A DNA stretch of 47,438 nt from Hyphomicrobiaceae bacterium. GTDB lineage: Bacteria; Pseudomonadota; Alphaproteobacteria; Rhizobiales; Hyphomicrobiaceae. The stretch spans positions 1-47,438 of the forward strand of contig JAHDXT010000030.1 of the NCBI GenBank assembly GCA_023384095.1. Reading direction: 5' to 3'. The translations under genes and the position numbers were made by a program. Numbering within the stretch: the stretch's first letter is position 1; each line of letters starts with the position of its first letter. This document shows, in pieces, positions 36,915-46,279 of this stretch. The notes below the pieces were generated by a model. That model saw only the letters and a program-made list of their open reading frames with translations, was not told where the DNA came from and ran no database searches.

Positions 36915-38291
36915 ATGCAGCCGACCATCGCGAGCCGCCTCACCGAATTCGCCCATGCATTCGACTACGAACGATTGCCGTCCGAGGTGGTGGAGAAGAC
37001 CAAGCTGCTGGTGCTCGATACCGTCGGTATCGCCCTGGGCTCCAGCCGACTCGATTTCGGCCGCTCCGTGCTCGATCTCGTGGCGCGCTGGGGCGGCGCA
37101 GGCGATGCCGGCGTGATCGGCGGCGGCAAGGTTCCTGCGCACCATGCCGCCTTCGCCAACGGGACGCTGGCGCACGGCCAGGACTTCGACGACACGCATA
37201 CCGAATCGGTGGTCCATCCCAGTGCGGCGCTGGTGCCGGTGGCGCTGGCCGTCGGCGAGCGCGAAGGCCGGCGCGGGCGCGATGTGCTGGCGGCGGCTGC
37301 CCTCGGGACCGAGATTGCCATCCGGCTCGGACTCCCGGCGCTCAACCGTTTCCATCTGCGCGGCTTCCACACCACGTCGATCTGCGCAACTTTCGGCGCC
37401 AGCGTCACGACCGCCGTGCTGGCCGGGCTCGATCGTGCGACCGCAGTGCAGGCGCTGGGCATCGGCGGCAGCTTCACCTCGGGGCTGCTGGAATGCATCG
37501 GTGCCGGCGTCGGCGCCAAGCGGCTGCACGCCGGCTGGGCGGGTCTTTGCGGCATCGTCGCTACCGATCTTGCCAGCGCCGGCTTCACTGGACCGGAGAC
37601 CGTCTTCGAGGGCCGGCTCGGCCTGTTCCGGTCGTTCCTGCGCGGCGAGGACCTCGACCTCGATGTCATCGAGGCCGACCTCGGCGAGCGCTGGGAGATA
37701 CTCGACGTTCGGCCCAAGCTCTATCCGTGCTGCCACTATCTGCAAGCATTCCTCGATTGCGCCGCGAAGCTGCGGCGCGAGGGCGTGCGGCCGGAGCAGA
37801 TCGAAGCCATTCGCTGCTCGGTCTCCCCCGACGCGGTCAACATCGTCTGCGAACCATGGACCGGCAAGCTGGCGCCCAAGAGCGGCTACGACAGCCGCTT
37901 CAGCCTGCCGTTCGCCGTCGCCGCCATGCTCGCGCGCGGCAAGGCCGGGCTCTCGGAGTTCTCCGAGGCGTCGTTCGGCGATGCCGCTATCCAGGGTCTG
38001 ATGACGAAGGTCTCCTACGAGGCCAACCCGCGGTACGAGGTCAAGGACATGCCCGGCCACATCGAGGTGACCTTGACCGACGGCAGCCGCAGAACCGCCG
38101 AGGTCCCCCAGGTGCGGGGCGACACCCGCAATCCGATTGCCGCCAGCGAGCTGCTGGACAAGTTTCACGCCAATGCTCAGTGGCTCGGACGTGGCGAGAG
38201 CGAGCGGCTGGCGGCGGCCATCCTGGAGCTCGACCGGCTGGAAACCATCGGCCTCCTGACCGCTATCGGCACCACAGCGGCGGCGGCCTGA
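36915..38291 (+). CDS. MmgE/PrpD family protein, copy 1
   Basis: 458 residues of the family including 2-methylcitrate dehydratase and cis-aconitate decarboxylase, which act on di- and tricarboxylic acids. Seen are VLDTVGIALGSSR, NGTLAHGQDFDDTHTESVVHPSAALVPVALA with the His-Asp cluster, and LYPCCHYLQAFLD with SRFSLPFAVAAML. Metal-independent lyase chemistry is typical. It is only distantly similar to copy 2 at 44932. Starts 8 nt after the dehydrogenase, AGGAGGGG upstream. Confidence 0.9.
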   Translation: MQPTIASRLTEFAHAFDYERLPSEVVEKTKLLVLDTVGIALGSSRLDFGRSVLDLVARWGGAGDAGVIGGGKVPAHHAAFANGTLAHGQDFDDTHTESVVHPSAALVPVALAVGEREGRRGRDVLAAAALGTEIAIRLGLPALNRFHLRGFHTTSICATFGASVTTAVLAGLDRATAVQALGIGGSFTSGLLECIGAGVGAKRLHAGWAGLCGIVATDLASAGFTGPETVFEGRLGLFRSFLRGEDLDLDVIEADLGERWEILDVRPKLYPCCHYLQAFLDCAAKLRREGVRPEQIEAIRCSVSPDAVNIVCEPWTGKLAPKSGYDSRFSLPFAVAAMLARGKAGLSEFSEASFGDAAIQGLMTKVSYEANPRYEVKDMPGHIEVTLTDGSRRTAEVPQVRGDTRNPIAASELLDKFHANAQWLGRGESERLAAAILELDRLETIGLLTAIGTTAAAA

Positions 38292-38303
38292 GCCGGCTGG
38301 ACG

Positions 38304-39560
38304 ATGAGCGGCGGTGGCACACAGAACCGGTGGTTTGTGCTGGCGCTGCTCTTCGCACTGCATGCGCTGATGGCGATGGGCCCCATGAGCCTGCCGCCAT
38401 TGCTCACCTTCATCGGCAGCGATTTCGGCCTCGACAACGCCGAGCTTGGGCTCCTGTCCTCGTCCTATTACTTCGGCGTGGTGCTGACGGCTACGGTGGC
38501 CGGCTGGGCCGCCGATTACTTCGGCTCTCGGCGCATTCTGGCCGGAGCCTGCGTGGTTTCAGGTGGAGGTCTGCTGTTGGCGTCGCAGATGCCCACCGCG
38601 GTGGCGATGGGCGCGCTGCTGGTCGTGGCCGGCATCGGCTACAGCGCCGTCACTCCTGCCACGAACAAGGCCCTGATGCTGTGGTTCGACGACCGGTCGC
38701 GGGCGACCGCCATGGGCATCAAGCAGACCGGCATCAACGCCGGCGGCTTCCTGGCGGCGTTGCTCCTGCCGTCTTTGGCTCTCTTGACCGATTGGACCAA
38801 CGCACTCGCCGGGTCGGGGCTTCTGGTGGGCATCGGTGGCCTCGCGCTGCTGCTCCTCTATAAGCCACAGCAGCATGAGGGGGGTGGCGGAACCGAGGAT
38901 GCACGGCGTCTCAAGCAGCAACTTGCCGGCATCGCCCGCAACCCGAGCATGATGGCTCTCGGCGTGGAAGGCTTCTTTCGCGTTGGGGCGCAGTTCTGCC
39001 TGTTGACCTACCTGATGCTGTTCCTGCACCGCGACGTCGGTCTTCCCCTGCTGGCGGCGGCGTCCTACCTGGCGGTTGTCCAGGTGACCGGCGCGGCTGG
39101 CCGCATCGTCTGGGGGCTGGTCAGTGATCGGCTGTTCGGGGGCTACCGCAAAGCCGTCTACATCCTGATCGCCGCCCTTGGGTCCCTCGCGCTGTTTGGG
39201 CTGGCGCAGCTCACCGCGGGTGCGCCGGGCTGGCTGATCGGGCTGCTGGCAGCGCTGTCGGGCCTCACCGCGGCCGGCTTCCAGGGCGTCGGGATGTCCT
39301 TGGTCGCGGAGGTCGCTGGTCGCGATTCCGCCGGGATCGCCTCGGGCTTCACCAACACCCTCGCTTTCCTGGGTGCCGTGGTGCTGACACCGGTCTGCGG
39401 ACTAATCATCGATCTGACCGGCAGCTACGTCGTCGGCTGGTATGCCTGCGTCGCCTTCTCCGCCCTGGCTATGGGGGCGGTCGCGGTCGTCGACGAGGCG
39501 TCCAAACCGTGTGCCGTGCCGGTCGGCGCGACGGGGAGAGAAAATGAACGCATCGGGTAA
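38304..39560 (+). CDS. MFS transporter
   Basis: 418 residues, about 12 membrane helices. The motif-A region reads GWAADYFGSRRILAG (loop 2-3) and a weaker copy is GLVSDRLFGGYRKAV (loop 8-9). The likely role is uptake or export of an organic acid handled by the pathway. The gene starts 12 nt after the MmgE gene and its last 17 nt overlap meaB. Confidence 0.9.
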   Translation: MSGGGTQNRWFVLALLFALHALMAMGPMSLPPLLTFIGSDFGLDNAELGLLSSSYYFGVVLTATVAGWAADYFGSRRILAGACVVSGGGLLLASQMPTAVAMGALLVVAGIGYSAVTPATNKALMLWFDDRSRATAMGIKQTGINAGGFLAALLLPSLALLTDWTNALAGSGLLVGIGGLALLLLYKPQQHEGGGGTEDARRLKQQLAGIARNPSMMALGVEGFFRVGAQFCLLTYLMLFLHRDVGLPLLAAASYLAVVQVTGAAGRIVWGLVSDRLFGGYRKAVYILIAALGSLALFGLAQLTAGAPGWLIGLLAALSGLTAAGFQGVGMSLVAEVAGRDSAGIASGFTNTLAFLGAVVLTPVCGLIIDLTGSYVVGWYACVAFSALAMGAVAVVDEASKPCAVPVGATGRENERIG

Positions 39561-40524
39561 CCTCGCGCGCCTCATCGAGGGCATCGCTTGCGCCGATACC
39601 CGCCTGCTGGCGCGAGCGATCAGCCATGTCGAGAATGAGACGGAGACGGGCTGGGCCATCCTGCGGGCCGTTCGCGGCCAGCTCGGCCACGCCGCCGTCG
39701 TCGGCATCACCGGAGCGCCCGGGGCGGGCAAGTCGACCCTGGTGTCGGCACTGATTGGCGCGGCCCGCAGCCGTGATCGGCGGGTTGCGGTGGTGGCCAT
39801 CGATCCTTCGAGCCCGATCTCGGGAGGAGCCGTTCTGGGTGACCGGGTGCGCATGGAGAAGCACTCCGGCGCGAAGGGCGTCTACATCCGCTCGCTCGCC
39901 TCCCGTGGTCACTCTGGCGGCCTGTGCCGGGCCGCAGCGCGCGTCATCGATGTCCTGGACGCCGCCGCCTTCGATCTGATCATCGTCGAGACGGTTGGCG
40001 CCGGCCAGGCCGAGGTCGATGTCGCGAGCCTTGCGGACACCGTGGTCGTGGTGTGCCCCCCGGGCCTGGGTGACGAGGTCCAGGCGGTCAAGGCGGGTTT
40101 GATGGAGATTGCCGATATTTATGCCGTCAGCAAGGGCGATCTGCCCCTCGCCGACAAGACCGAGCATGACCTGCGTGCCCTGATCCGCCTTCGGCCAGAG
40201 CCGCGGCCGAGTCTGGTCCGCACCGTTGCTCAGCACAACAAGGGTGTAGCCGAGCTGCTGGACGCCATCGACCGGCACCGCCGCATCCGGCCGGCTACCG
40301 GCCCGAGCGACCGTGTCCGCCGACTTCTCGTCACGGCCACGGCAGCGGCTGTCGCCGATGTCTTGACCGGTCTGGAGGACCCGGTCCTGGAGGAGCTGTG
40401 CGCGGCGCTGGCACAGGGTGACCTCGCCGAGCGCGAGGCCGTCGGGCGGGCGGCGGCACTGGCCGCGGATGCTCTGCGTCCCTCTTCGTCTCTGGTGCGG
40501 TCGCCAGCACGGACCTCGCCATGA
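39544..40524 (+). CDS. meaB: MeaB-type GTPase chaperone of the acyl-CoA mutase
   Basis: 326 residues. Protects and reactivates adenosylcobalamin acyl-CoA mutases and gates cofactor loading by GTP hydrolysis. G-domain motifs: GAPGAGKST (residues 57-65), VVAIDPSSPISGGAVLGDR, IVETVGAGQAEVDVA and SKGD in place of NKAD. Presence in the mutase operon argues that the mutase is a true B12 enzyme. ATG 39544 follows GGGAGAGAAA and overlaps the MFS stop. Confidence 0.92.
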   Translation: MNASGNLARLIEGIACADTRLLARAISHVENETETGWAILRAVRGQLGHAAVVGITGAPGAGKSTLVSALIGAARSRDRRVAVVAIDPSSPISGGAVLGDRVRMEKHSGAKGVYIRSLASRGHSGGLCRAAARVIDVLDAAAFDLIIVETVGAGQAEVDVASLADTVVVVCPPGLGDEVQAVKAGLMEIADIYAVSKGDLPLADKTEHDLRALIRLRPEPRPSLVRTVAQHNKGVAELLDAIDRHRRIRPATGPSDRVRRLLVTATAAAVADVLTGLEDPVLEELCAALAQGDLAEREAVGRAAALAADALRPSSSLVRSPARTSP

Positions 40525-40650
40525 CGCTCCACGGGTGCCATCGCTTGAGCAACCGGTCGCCGATGGCGGCGTGGCAGTCGCGAAGCCACGGTCCATGGCC
40601 GTCCCGCTCAGGTCTGCGAGTCGGCTGGCCGGTGAGGCCGATGGATCGTT

Positions 40651-41571
40651 TCAGGCCTCTCTTGCCGGCTTGTCAAAGCAGCTGAGCTGCTGGGCGAGCT
40701 CGGCGATGACCGGTGCCAGTGGCTGGGTGTTGCGCTTCTGGTAAATGGCGAAATATTCGAGGTCGGGCAAGCGAGGCGTGGTCTTCAGGACCTTGAGCTG
40801 TCCAGTGGCGATTTCATCGGCCATATGGGAGACCGGCAGATATGCAATTCCCAGTCCCGCTTTGGTCAGCGCTGCCAATATGCCGATGGAATTGCAGACG
40901 TTGACGCGGTGCTGGGTGGCGTCGCTCCGGTCGAACCAACTGCCCAGCACCTTGTGAAGGTGGGACTGGTAGGCCGGGGTCAACAGCGGCCACTCATCCA
41001 GATCGCGCGGGGTCAATCGGCGTGACGGTACATCCAGCAGGGGACTGGCCATCCATGCGAAGGCGAGGCTGCCGACAGATACGTTGGAGAGGCCCGGCTC
41101 GGTGATGGGTCCGGGCAAAAGGGCCAGGTCGAGTTCGCCGCATTGCAGCTTGCGGATCTGGTTCAAAGTCACGTCGACGTTCAGCTCCACCGTCACCCTC
41201 GGGTAGCGCTGATTGATCGCCCGCACCAGATCTGCCAGCCACGTCACCGCCACCAGCTCGGTGACGCCGAGCCGAATGTTCCCCGCGATCACCTCTGGAT
41301 CGCAGACCCGATGACGGATTTCCGCGGTCAACGACAACAGCCGCTCCACATACCTCAGCAACTCCTGGCCTTTGGCCGTCAGTTGAACCGATCGGTGCTT
41401 GCGATCGAACAGCGCCACGCCGAGGCTGGCCTCGAGGTCCTGGATGCGCATGGAGACGGCGGACTGCGTGGAATGCAGCCGTTCCGCGGCGGCGACAAAG
41501 CTGCCGAGGCGGAATACCCAATAGAAGGTCTCGAGCTGTTTGAGGGTCAAGGAATCAGAATTTCTTGCCAA
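40651..41571 (-). CDS. LysR-type transcriptional regulator
   Basis: 306 residues: N-terminal winged helix (LKQLETFYWVFRLGSFVAAAERLHSTQSAVSMRIQDLEASLG) and a two-lobed effector-binding domain. The best start is the TTG at 41571, the first start after an in-frame stop; a TTG 8 codons later is possible. It is divergent from the TAXI operon; the box at 41577-41601 lies immediately before it, suggesting autoregulation. It is convergent with meaB (126-nt gap). It probably governs both flanking operons. Confidence 0.9.
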   Translation of the reverse strand: MARNSDSLTLKQLETFYWVFRLGSFVAAAERLHSTQSAVSMRIQDLEASLGVALFDRKHRSVQLTAKGQELLRYVERLLSLTAEIRHRVCDPEVIAGNIRLGVTELVAVTWLADLVRAINQRYPRVTVELNVDVTLNQIRKLQCGELDLALLPGPITEPGLSNVSVGSLAFAWMASPLLDVPSRRLTPRDLDEWPLLTPAYQSHLHKVLGSWFDRSDATQHRVNVCNSIGILAALTKAGLGIAYLPVSHMADEIATGQLKVLKTTPRLPDLEYFAIYQKRNTQPLAPVIAELAQQLSCFDKPAREA

Positions 41572-41576
41572 GAACC

Positions 41577-41601
41577 ATCAGGTAATATCATTTGATCTGA
41601 T
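41577..41601. promoter_or_regulatory. LysR-type box between lysR and the TAXI operon
   Basis: ATCAG, spacer GTAATATCATTTGAT, CTGAT. Almost the same as 31981-32005 (arms identical, spacer 12/15). It lies 6 nt upstream of the lysR start and 247 nt before the TAXI protein gene. Confidence 0.75.
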
Positions 41602-41847
41602 TGCCTGCGATCTGTCAAACTGCAAGAAAAATTAGAGGATTCCGGCAAACGGTCCTCGGAACAACAACCTGCTGGGCTGTGCGTGAGCAGCCTCAGTATG
41701 GTGCCGTCGGGGGAAGTGTCGATGTCGCGGGCCGCCGGCAGTCGTAGGACATCTTGAGTGCCTACCTGCTGACCGTCGTTCTCATCGTGCTTCGCCTCCA
41801 CTATGCGATCCCGGCAGCGCCGGCCCGAGATGTGACAGGAGGCTCTG

Positions 41848-42837
41848 ATGACGACTATCCGCAAATGGAGCAGGCGGACAGCTATCGCTGCCGCGGTTCT
41901 TTCCGCATCGGCTACCGCCGGCATTGCCGCCGGTAAGCACAACATGCAGCTGGCCACGGGCGGTATCACCGGCACCTATTATATGATCGGGGCCGCCCTG
42001 GCAAAGCACCTCAACGATCGCCTCGCCAACATCAACATCACCCCCAGCACCTCGGGGGGCGGCTACGAGAATATTCGGCGTGTCAGCCTCGGCCAATCCC
42101 AGCTCGGCATGACACAACCGGACACAATGTACCAGGCCTGGAAGGGGGAGAAGCCGTTCAGTGAGCCGATGCGCGACTGGAGGGTTGTCGGCGTAGTGAC
42201 CCCGCCGATGGCCAATCACGTGATCGCGCTGAAAAGCAGCAACATCAAGACGGCTTCCGACATGAAGGGCCGGACGTTTGCCATTGGCGCTCCGGGCTCG
42301 GGCTCGGCGGTGTCGATGATGGCATTCCTCACGGATTCCGGGCTTGCGGCGCAGATCAACGCCCGCATGCTGCCGCACCAGGACTATCCCGACATGCTGA
42401 AGGACGGCAAGATCGACGCTTTCAGCCGTCTGGGCTCCGTGCCCGCCGCGGTGGTCGAGGAGATGGCAGCACAGAATCCTGTCGAGCTGGTCGACTTCGG
42501 CAAGGAGCTCGAAAAGAGCAAGTTTCTCGAGAAGCATCCCTACTATCAGTCGGTGGTGGTCAAGGCCGGCACCTACAAAGGGATCGACCGTGACGTCACC
42601 ATGTTCGGCAATGGCGGCTTCATCATCGTCCACAAGGACGTGCCCGACGACGTCGTCTACGAGCTGACAAAAGCCGCGTATGCGGACGAGGCGGTGAAGC
42701 ACGTTGGAATGGCCTTCAAGGGCGCCAACCTCGACCGCAACGATCCGCTTACAGGCAATATCGGCCCCGTCCACCCAGGTGCGGCCCGCTACTGGAATGA
42801 GATCGGCGTCAAGGTTCCGGAGCCGTTTCTCAAGTAA
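41848..42837 (+). CDS. TAXI-family TRAP substrate-binding protein
   Basis: 329 residues with a twin-arginine-type signal (KWSRRTAIAAAVLSASATAGIA). The mature start MQLATGGITGTYYMIGAALA and the GGGYENIRRV segment are typical of the TAXI subfamily. It delivers a ligand, usually glutamate- or other dicarboxylate-like but often unknown, to the fused permease encoded next. The divergent LysR box probably controls it. Confidence 0.93.
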   Translation: MTTIRKWSRRTAIAAAVLSASATAGIAAGKHNMQLATGGITGTYYMIGAALAKHLNDRLANINITPSTSGGGYENIRRVSLGQSQLGMTQPDTMYQAWKGEKPFSEPMRDWRVVGVVTPPMANHVIALKSSNIKTASDMKGRTFAIGAPGSGSAVSMMAFLTDSGLAAQINARMLPHQDYPDMLKDGKIDAFSRLGSVPAAVVEEMAAQNPVELVDFGKELEKSKFLEKHPYYQSVVVKAGTYKGIDRDVTMFGNGGFIIVHKDVPDDVVYELTKAAYADEAVKHVGMAFKGANLDRNDPLTGNIGPVHPGAARYWNEIGVKVPEPFLK

Positions 42838-42944
42838 TCCGGCACGCGTATCGCAAGTGATCCGACATACGGGTGCCGGCGGGTCTGCCGCCGGCACTGT
42901 CGACCCAGTTACCCACGCGGCGCCCGAGAGATCAAAAACCTGCC

Positions 42945-44945
42945 ATGGCGAGCAAAAAGAACTTCTTCCTCGATCTTCTCGAAGAGGCTGAAGTCGCACG
43001 TCTCAGGCGTACATTCACTCCGGCGTGGGAAATTGCCTTCAAGCTGCTGGCTGCCAGCTACAGCGTTATGCTGCTCTATTCGGTGACGTCAAACGAGTGG
43101 AACTCGTCGACCCTGCGGGGCATGTTTATCATGCTCGTCACGATCATGATATTCCTGCGCTATCCGGCGTTTTCGAGCTCACCGGCCACCAAGCCCAGCG
43201 TCGTCGATTTCCTTCTTATTGTCGCCAGCGTCCTCGCCTTCGGCAACTTCATTCTCGACTACGACAACATGGCTTGGCGGGCCGGCATGCCGACGGTCCG
43301 TGACATCGCCTTCGGCATTGTTGCGATCGCCTTGGTGCTCGAAGCCTGCCGTCGTGCCATGAGCCTGATTCTGCCGGGGCTGGCGCTGCTTCTCCTGCTG
43401 TTTGGTTATTTCGGCCCGTACATTCCGGAGGGTTTGTTCAGCCACCAGGGCTTTTCGGTGTCACACATCGTCGGCGATACGTATGCGTCGATGAATGGGA
43501 TGTTCGGCTTCGTTGCCTACGTGTTCATCGCCTTCGTGATGCTGTTCATCATCATGGGCGCGGTGCTGGAGCGGTTCGGTGCGGGCACGTTCTTCATCGA
43601 CCTTCCTCTCTCGCTGCTGGCCAGAACCCGCGGCGGACCGGCCAAGGCCGCGGTGCTTGCAAGTTGTCTTTTCGGGACGATCTCGGGCAGCGCGACCGCC
43701 AACACGGTTGCCACCGGTACGTTCACAATTCCGCTGATGAAGCGGGCCGGCTATCGGCCGCAGGTTGCGGGCGCGATCGAAGCCGCGGCATCGACCGGCG
43801 GCATGTTCATGCCTCCGGTCATGGGCGCCGGCGCATTCCTGATGGCCGAGATGCTGCACATGCCGTACGCCCATATCGTCGCGGTGGCGCTGGTCCCGGC
43901 GCTGCTCTACTTCTCCGCCATCATGGTCATGGTGCATTTCGAGGCCCTGAAGCATGGCATCGGCGCCGTGCCCGAGGAGCAGCAGGTCAGCACGCTGCAG
44001 GTTCTCAAGCGCGGCTGGTACCACGTCGTTCCGATCGTCGTTCTGTTCACGGTTCTCTTCACCGGGGGCACCCCGTCATTCGCCGCCTTCTATGCGATCG
44101 CCTCGTTCCTCGCCGTCATGGCGATCAAGCACGTGGCGACCGGCGACATCCGCGGCTTCTTCGTCAACCTGTTCGATGCGTTGGCCGAGGGCGGCGACAA
44201 GTCGCTGATTATCGGCTCCACCGCCGGCCCGGTGGGCATCATCGTCGGGATGGCACTGCTGACCGGCGTCGCGTTCAAGTTTTCGGCTCTGATGCTGTCG
44301 TACACGTTCGGTATGCAATGGGTCGCCCTTCTGGTTGTGCTGGCGTCGACCTTCGTGCTCGGTATGGGCATGACGGTAACGGCCGACTACCTGATCCTCG
44401 CCACGCTTGCGGTGCCGGCGATGGGCGAGATGGGAATCCCGCTACTGGCCGCACACCTGGCCGTGTTCTGGTTCAGCCAGTCCTCGAACGTCACGCCTCC
44501 GGTCTGTATCGCTGCCTTCGCCGGAGCCAGCATTGCCGGTGCCCATCCATACAATACCGGCTTCCACGCCATGCGGTTCAGCTCGTTCCTCTATCTGATG
44601 CCGTTCATGTTCGTCTATTCGCCGATCCTGATGCCGGACGGGCTGAACGCGTCAGTCGTCTACTGCTGGGTCGTGCTGTTCCTCTCGACCGTTCCGTTCG
44701 CCGCCGGGATCACCGGCCACCTGTGGGGACCGATTGGTCCTTTGACGAGAGCAGTGCTCATCGTCACCGCCTGTCTGCTCATCTTCCCCTCGGGTGTGGC
44801 GGATGCGATTGCCCTCGTTGCGTTCACCGTTATCGCCCTGCCGCGCTATCTGAAGTGGCGGGGCCGGCATGCGACTACGGATTCGACGCCTTTGCCAGAT
44901 CTCGCGGCGGTCGGGCAGGGGGCGCGCGGGCATGCTGGCGAGTGA
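42945..44945 (+). CDS. TAXI TRAP transporter fused permease (DctQM)
   Basis: 666 residues with around 17 hydrophobic segments: small DctQ-like part first, then the DctM part (FVMLFIIMGAVLERFGAGTFFIDLPLSL, CLFGTISGSATANTVATGTFTIP, ASTGGMFMPPVMGAGAFLMAEML). The fusion of small and large permease is normal for TAXI systems. ATG 42945 is preferred over an upstream open frame. Its last 14 nt overlap the second MmgE/PrpD gene. Confidence 0.92.
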   Translation: MASKKNFFLDLLEEAEVARLRRTFTPAWEIAFKLLAASYSVMLLYSVTSNEWNSSTLRGMFIMLVTIMIFLRYPAFSSSPATKPSVVDFLLIVASVLAFGNFILDYDNMAWRAGMPTVRDIAFGIVAIALVLEACRRAMSLILPGLALLLLLFGYFGPYIPEGLFSHQGFSVSHIVGDTYASMNGMFGFVAYVFIAFVMLFIIMGAVLERFGAGTFFIDLPLSLLARTRGGPAKAAVLASCLFGTISGSATANTVATGTFTIPLMKRAGYRPQVAGAIEAAASTGGMFMPPVMGAGAFLMAEMLHMPYAHIVAVALVPALLYFSAIMVMVHFEALKHGIGAVPEEQQVSTLQVLKRGWYHVVPIVVLFTVLFTGGTPSFAAFYAIASFLAVMAIKHVATGDIRGFFVNLFDALAEGGDKSLIIGSTAGPVGIIVGMALLTGVAFKFSALMLSYTFGMQWVALLVVLASTFVLGMGMTVTADYLILATLAVPAMGEMGIPLLAAHLAVFWFSQSSNVTPPVCIAAFAGASIAGAHPYNTGFHAMRFSSFLYLMPFMFVYSPILMPDGLNASVVYCWVVLFLSTVPFAAGITGHLWGPIGPLTRAVLIVTACLLIFPSGVADAIALVAFTVIALPRYLKWRGRHATTDSTPLPDLAAVGQGARGHAGE

Positions 44946-46266
44946 GCTCGGACACTTCGTGGCCGGCCTCCGGTTCGACGCGTTGCCGCCGGCAGTCGTG
45001 GACACGGTCAAGCTGCGGGTTCTGGACACGCTGGGGGCCGGCATCGCCGGCTGGCGTATCGGCAATCACCGGGCGCTCCTCGCGCTGCTGGGCAGCACGG
45101 GCGAGGCGAGCGTCTGGGGCGACGGTGTCCGCAAACCCTTGCGCGATGCCGCGCTGGTCAACAGCTTCCTCGCTCATTCCAGCTACCTGGACGACGGCTC
45201 GCGCTTCACTGGCGGGCATCCGTCGTCCGTGGTGCTGCCCAGCAGCTTGGCGCTGGCCGAGCATCGTCGGCTGGATGGCCGACAGCTCATCACGGCCGTC
45301 GCAGCGGGGTATGAGGTGTTCCTGCGCCTGGGGCGGGCCATCTACCCCTCTGTGGTCGAGCGTGGCCTTCAGAGCACGGCCGTTATAGGTGCGGTATCCT
45401 CGGCCGCCGCCGCCGCCTCTCTTCTTGGCCTCGACGGCCGTGGTGCCGGCAACGCCATCGCCATCGCATGCAACCTCGGTGTCGGGCTCAAGGAGGCGCT
45501 GAAGGCGTCGCGCTCGCAGCCTCTGCAGGTCGCCCGGAGCTGCGAGGGAGGGCTGCTTGCGGCCCAGTTCGCCGCGTCGGGCGCGGAAGGCGCTGCGACA
45601 ATTATCGAGGAGGGGCTGTTCAAGGCCTTTGCCGATCGTGTCGATGCGGCGCCGGTCGCGGCGGGCCTCGGCTCCGAGTTCCGGATTTTTGAAACCTACG
45701 TGAAGGTCCACGGCGGCTGCCGCGGGAACCACGCCCCCGTGGACGCGGCGCTCCAGCTCCTGGCGGTCCATTGCATCGCCGCCAGCGATGTCGAGCGGGT
45801 CACCGTAGCGGTCGACTCGGTCACCTTCCGCGCGGACATCCACGAGCCCAGGAATGGCGACCAGGCCCAGTTCAGCGTGCCGTTCGCCGTGGCCGTGGCC
45901 CTCCTCGAGGGCGACGCTTCGCTGTTCCGATATACGGACGACATGGTGGTCGATCCGCAGGTCCGCGGGTTGATGCGGCGCATCGATGTCGTGGCCGAAC
46001 CGGCTTTCGATCCCGCCTATCCGAGCAAGCGGGGGGCCCGCGTCGAGATGGTTCTGCGCGATGGACGGCGGATCAGCAACGTCCTTGACAACGCCCTGGG
46101 GGAGCCGGAGTCGCCGCTCGGACGCGAGGCGATCGAGGGCAAGTTCCGGCTGCTGGCCGAGCCGGTGCTGGGCGAGCGGGCGGCACGGCTGATGACCGTC
46201 GTGGCCGAGCTGGAGCGGCTCGAGGATGTGGGGGCCCTGGCAACGCTGACGGCCGCGACGCGATAG
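44932..46266 (+). CDS. MmgE/PrpD family protein, copy 2
   Basis: 444 residues. Shares with copy 1 the VLDTLGAGIAGWRIGN start region and SFLAHSSYLDDGSRFTGGHPSSVVLPSSLALAE, where Asp-Asp and His-Pro are kept. The mid-region KVHGGCRGNHAPVDAAL is diagnostic for the family. It acts presumably on a di- or tricarboxylic intermediate of the same pathway. It overlaps the permease stop and is 13 nt ahead of the Ldh-like gene. Function beyond the family cannot be stated. Confidence 0.88.
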   Translation: MLASELGHFVAGLRFDALPPAVVDTVKLRVLDTLGAGIAGWRIGNHRALLALLGSTGEASVWGDGVRKPLRDAALVNSFLAHSSYLDDGSRFTGGHPSSVVLPSSLALAEHRRLDGRQLITAVAAGYEVFLRLGRAIYPSVVERGLQSTAVIGAVSSAAAAASLLGLDGRGAGNAIAIACNLGVGLKEALKASRSQPLQVARSCEGGLLAAQFAASGAEGAATIIEEGLFKAFADRVDAAPVAAGLGSEFRIFETYVKVHGGCRGNHAPVDAALQLLAVHCIAASDVERVTVAVDSVTFRADIHEPRNGDQAQFSVPFAVAVALLEGDASLFRYTDDMVVDPQVRGLMRRIDVVAEPAFDPAYPSKRGARVEMVLRDGRRISNVLDNALGEPESPLGREAIEGKFRLLAEPVLGERAARLMTVVAELERLEDVGALATLTAATR

Positions 46267-46279
46267 GCGAGGTGGCGGA

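Noticed and set aside
44869-44931. Longer N-terminus for the second MmgE/PrpD protein
   Set aside because: The extra 21 residues overlap the permease gene and are Arg-rich without family similarity; ATG 44932 fits the family start.
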